Position numbers and translations under genes: made by a program
Notes under the pieces: model-generated
Databases searched by the model: none
What the model was told of the DNA's origin: nothing
What the model saw: the letters and a program-made list of their open reading frames with translations, nothing else
Shown: one piece after another, positions 5,713 through 6,189 of the stretch
Position numbering within the stretch: the stretch's first letter is position 1
How the letters are laid out: the number at the start of each line of letters is the position of its first letter
DNA from: Anaerolinea thermophila
Lineage (GTDB): Bacteria; Chloroflexota; Anaerolineae; Anaerolineales; Villigracilaceae
Direction of reading: 5' to 3'
Assembly: GCA_020722305.1 (NCBI GenBank)
Contig: DYLB01000119.1
Location: forward strand, 1 to 6,189
DNA length: 6,189 nt

Positions 5713-6189
5713 TTAAATCCTTTCGATGCGCTTCTGCCCGAACAGCCCCTCGGGGCGGATGAGCAGGACGACCAGGAGGACGACGTAAGGCATGATCTCG
5801 CTCATGTTGCGGACCAGGGGGACTGTCGAAGCGGAAACCAGGCTCTGGGTCAGGCCGATCAACAGCCCGCCGATGATTGCCCCCGGGATGGACTCGAGTC
5901 CGCCGAGCAGCACCACCGGGAAGGCCGCCAGCACCACCACCGACAGGCTCAGGTCCAGGCCGCTGGAGGTCGCCAGCAGCACCCCGCCCATCGTGGCCAC
6001 CATCCCCGCTAATGCCCAGGAAACGCCGAAGATGCGGTGGATGCGCAACCCGATGCTCTGGGCCAATTCGTGATCTTCCGAGGCGCCGCGCATCGCCAGA
6101 CCGGCGTTGGTGTAACGGAAGAATGCGCTGATGACCAGCACGCCCAGGATGGCGACCACGAAAGACCAGACCAGGTTCTGTTTCAGGAT
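5713..6189 (-). CDS. livH: Branched-chain-amino-acid-type ABC transporter permease, LivH family (C-terminal part, cut by window edge)
   Basis: The last 158 codons are visible and the frame stays open to the right edge, so the true start lies outside the window; the internal GTG at 6159 is not a start. Visible residues include the EAA-like cytoplasmic loop ASEDHELAQSIGLRIHRIFG followed by a membrane helix, then VLLGGLESIPGAIIGGLLIG and the family C-terminus RPEGLFGQKRIERI. LivH proteins are usually about 290-300 residues, so roughly half is missing. The protein is the first membrane subunit of the importer and sits directly ahead of livM with a 3-nt gap. The missing livG-type ATPase is expected further upstream, beyond the right edge. 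Confidence 0.93.
   Translation of the reverse strand: MLKQNLVWSFVVAILGVLVISAFFRYTNAGLAMRGASEDHELAQSIGLRIHRIFGVSWALAGMVATMGGVLLATSSGLDLSLSVVVLAAFPVVLLGGLESIPGAIIGGLLIGLTQSLVSASTVPLVRNMSEIMPYVVLLVVLLIRPEGLFGQKRIERI

Overview
The window looks like part of a bacterial chromosome from a GC-rich member of the Chloroflexota, most likely an Anaerolineae-type organism. This assignment is an inference. It rests on the lipoprotein with a long Pro/Thr/Ala/Glu linker directly after the lipobox cysteine, the style of the proteins, and a 9-nt-periodic CCACAAAGG/ACACGAAGT motif at the left edge of a kind often seen between genes in such genomes. All recognisable genes lie on the minus strand and read from right to left as one probable operon or pair of linked transcription units.

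In transcription order the layout is: livH-type permease (3' part only, cut by the right edge), livM-type permease, a 190-nt gap, a Liv-type substrate-binding lipoprotein, a 63-nt gap with a very strong hairpin, a livF-type ATPase with an unusual basic C-terminal tail, a 76-nt gap with a third hairpin, an alpha/beta hydrolase, and a PaaK-like CoA-ligase-family protein. The ligase is followed by an imperfect hairpin and about 120 nt of AT-richer intergenic DNA. Every gap longer than about 60 nt holds a GC-rich stem-loop. Tight junctions (3 nt between livH and livM, 10 nt between hydrolase and ligase) support co-transcription.

Together the proteins form most of a branched-chain-amino-acid-type (HAAT family) ABC importer: lipoprotein receptor, two membrane subunits and one of the two ATPases. 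The second ATPase (livG type) is not in the window and probably lies beyond the right edge. Two cytoplasmic enzymes, a serine alpha/beta hydrolase and an acyl/aryl-CoA-ligase homologue, follow the importer. This pairing suggests uptake coupled to activation or processing of a carboxylic acid or related compound rather than plain amino acid import, but the substrate cannot be read from the sequence.

The points most worth a second look are the CoA-ligase homologue, which lacks the usual Ser/Thr/Gly-rich nucleotide loop and the usual C-terminal lysine; the conserved-looking basic tail on LivF; the series of intercistronic stem-loops; and a possible 19-codon leader ORF ending in a perfect Shine-Dalgarno-like sequence upstream of the binding-protein gene. 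I saw no CRISPR array, tRNA, rRNA, transposase or phage gene.
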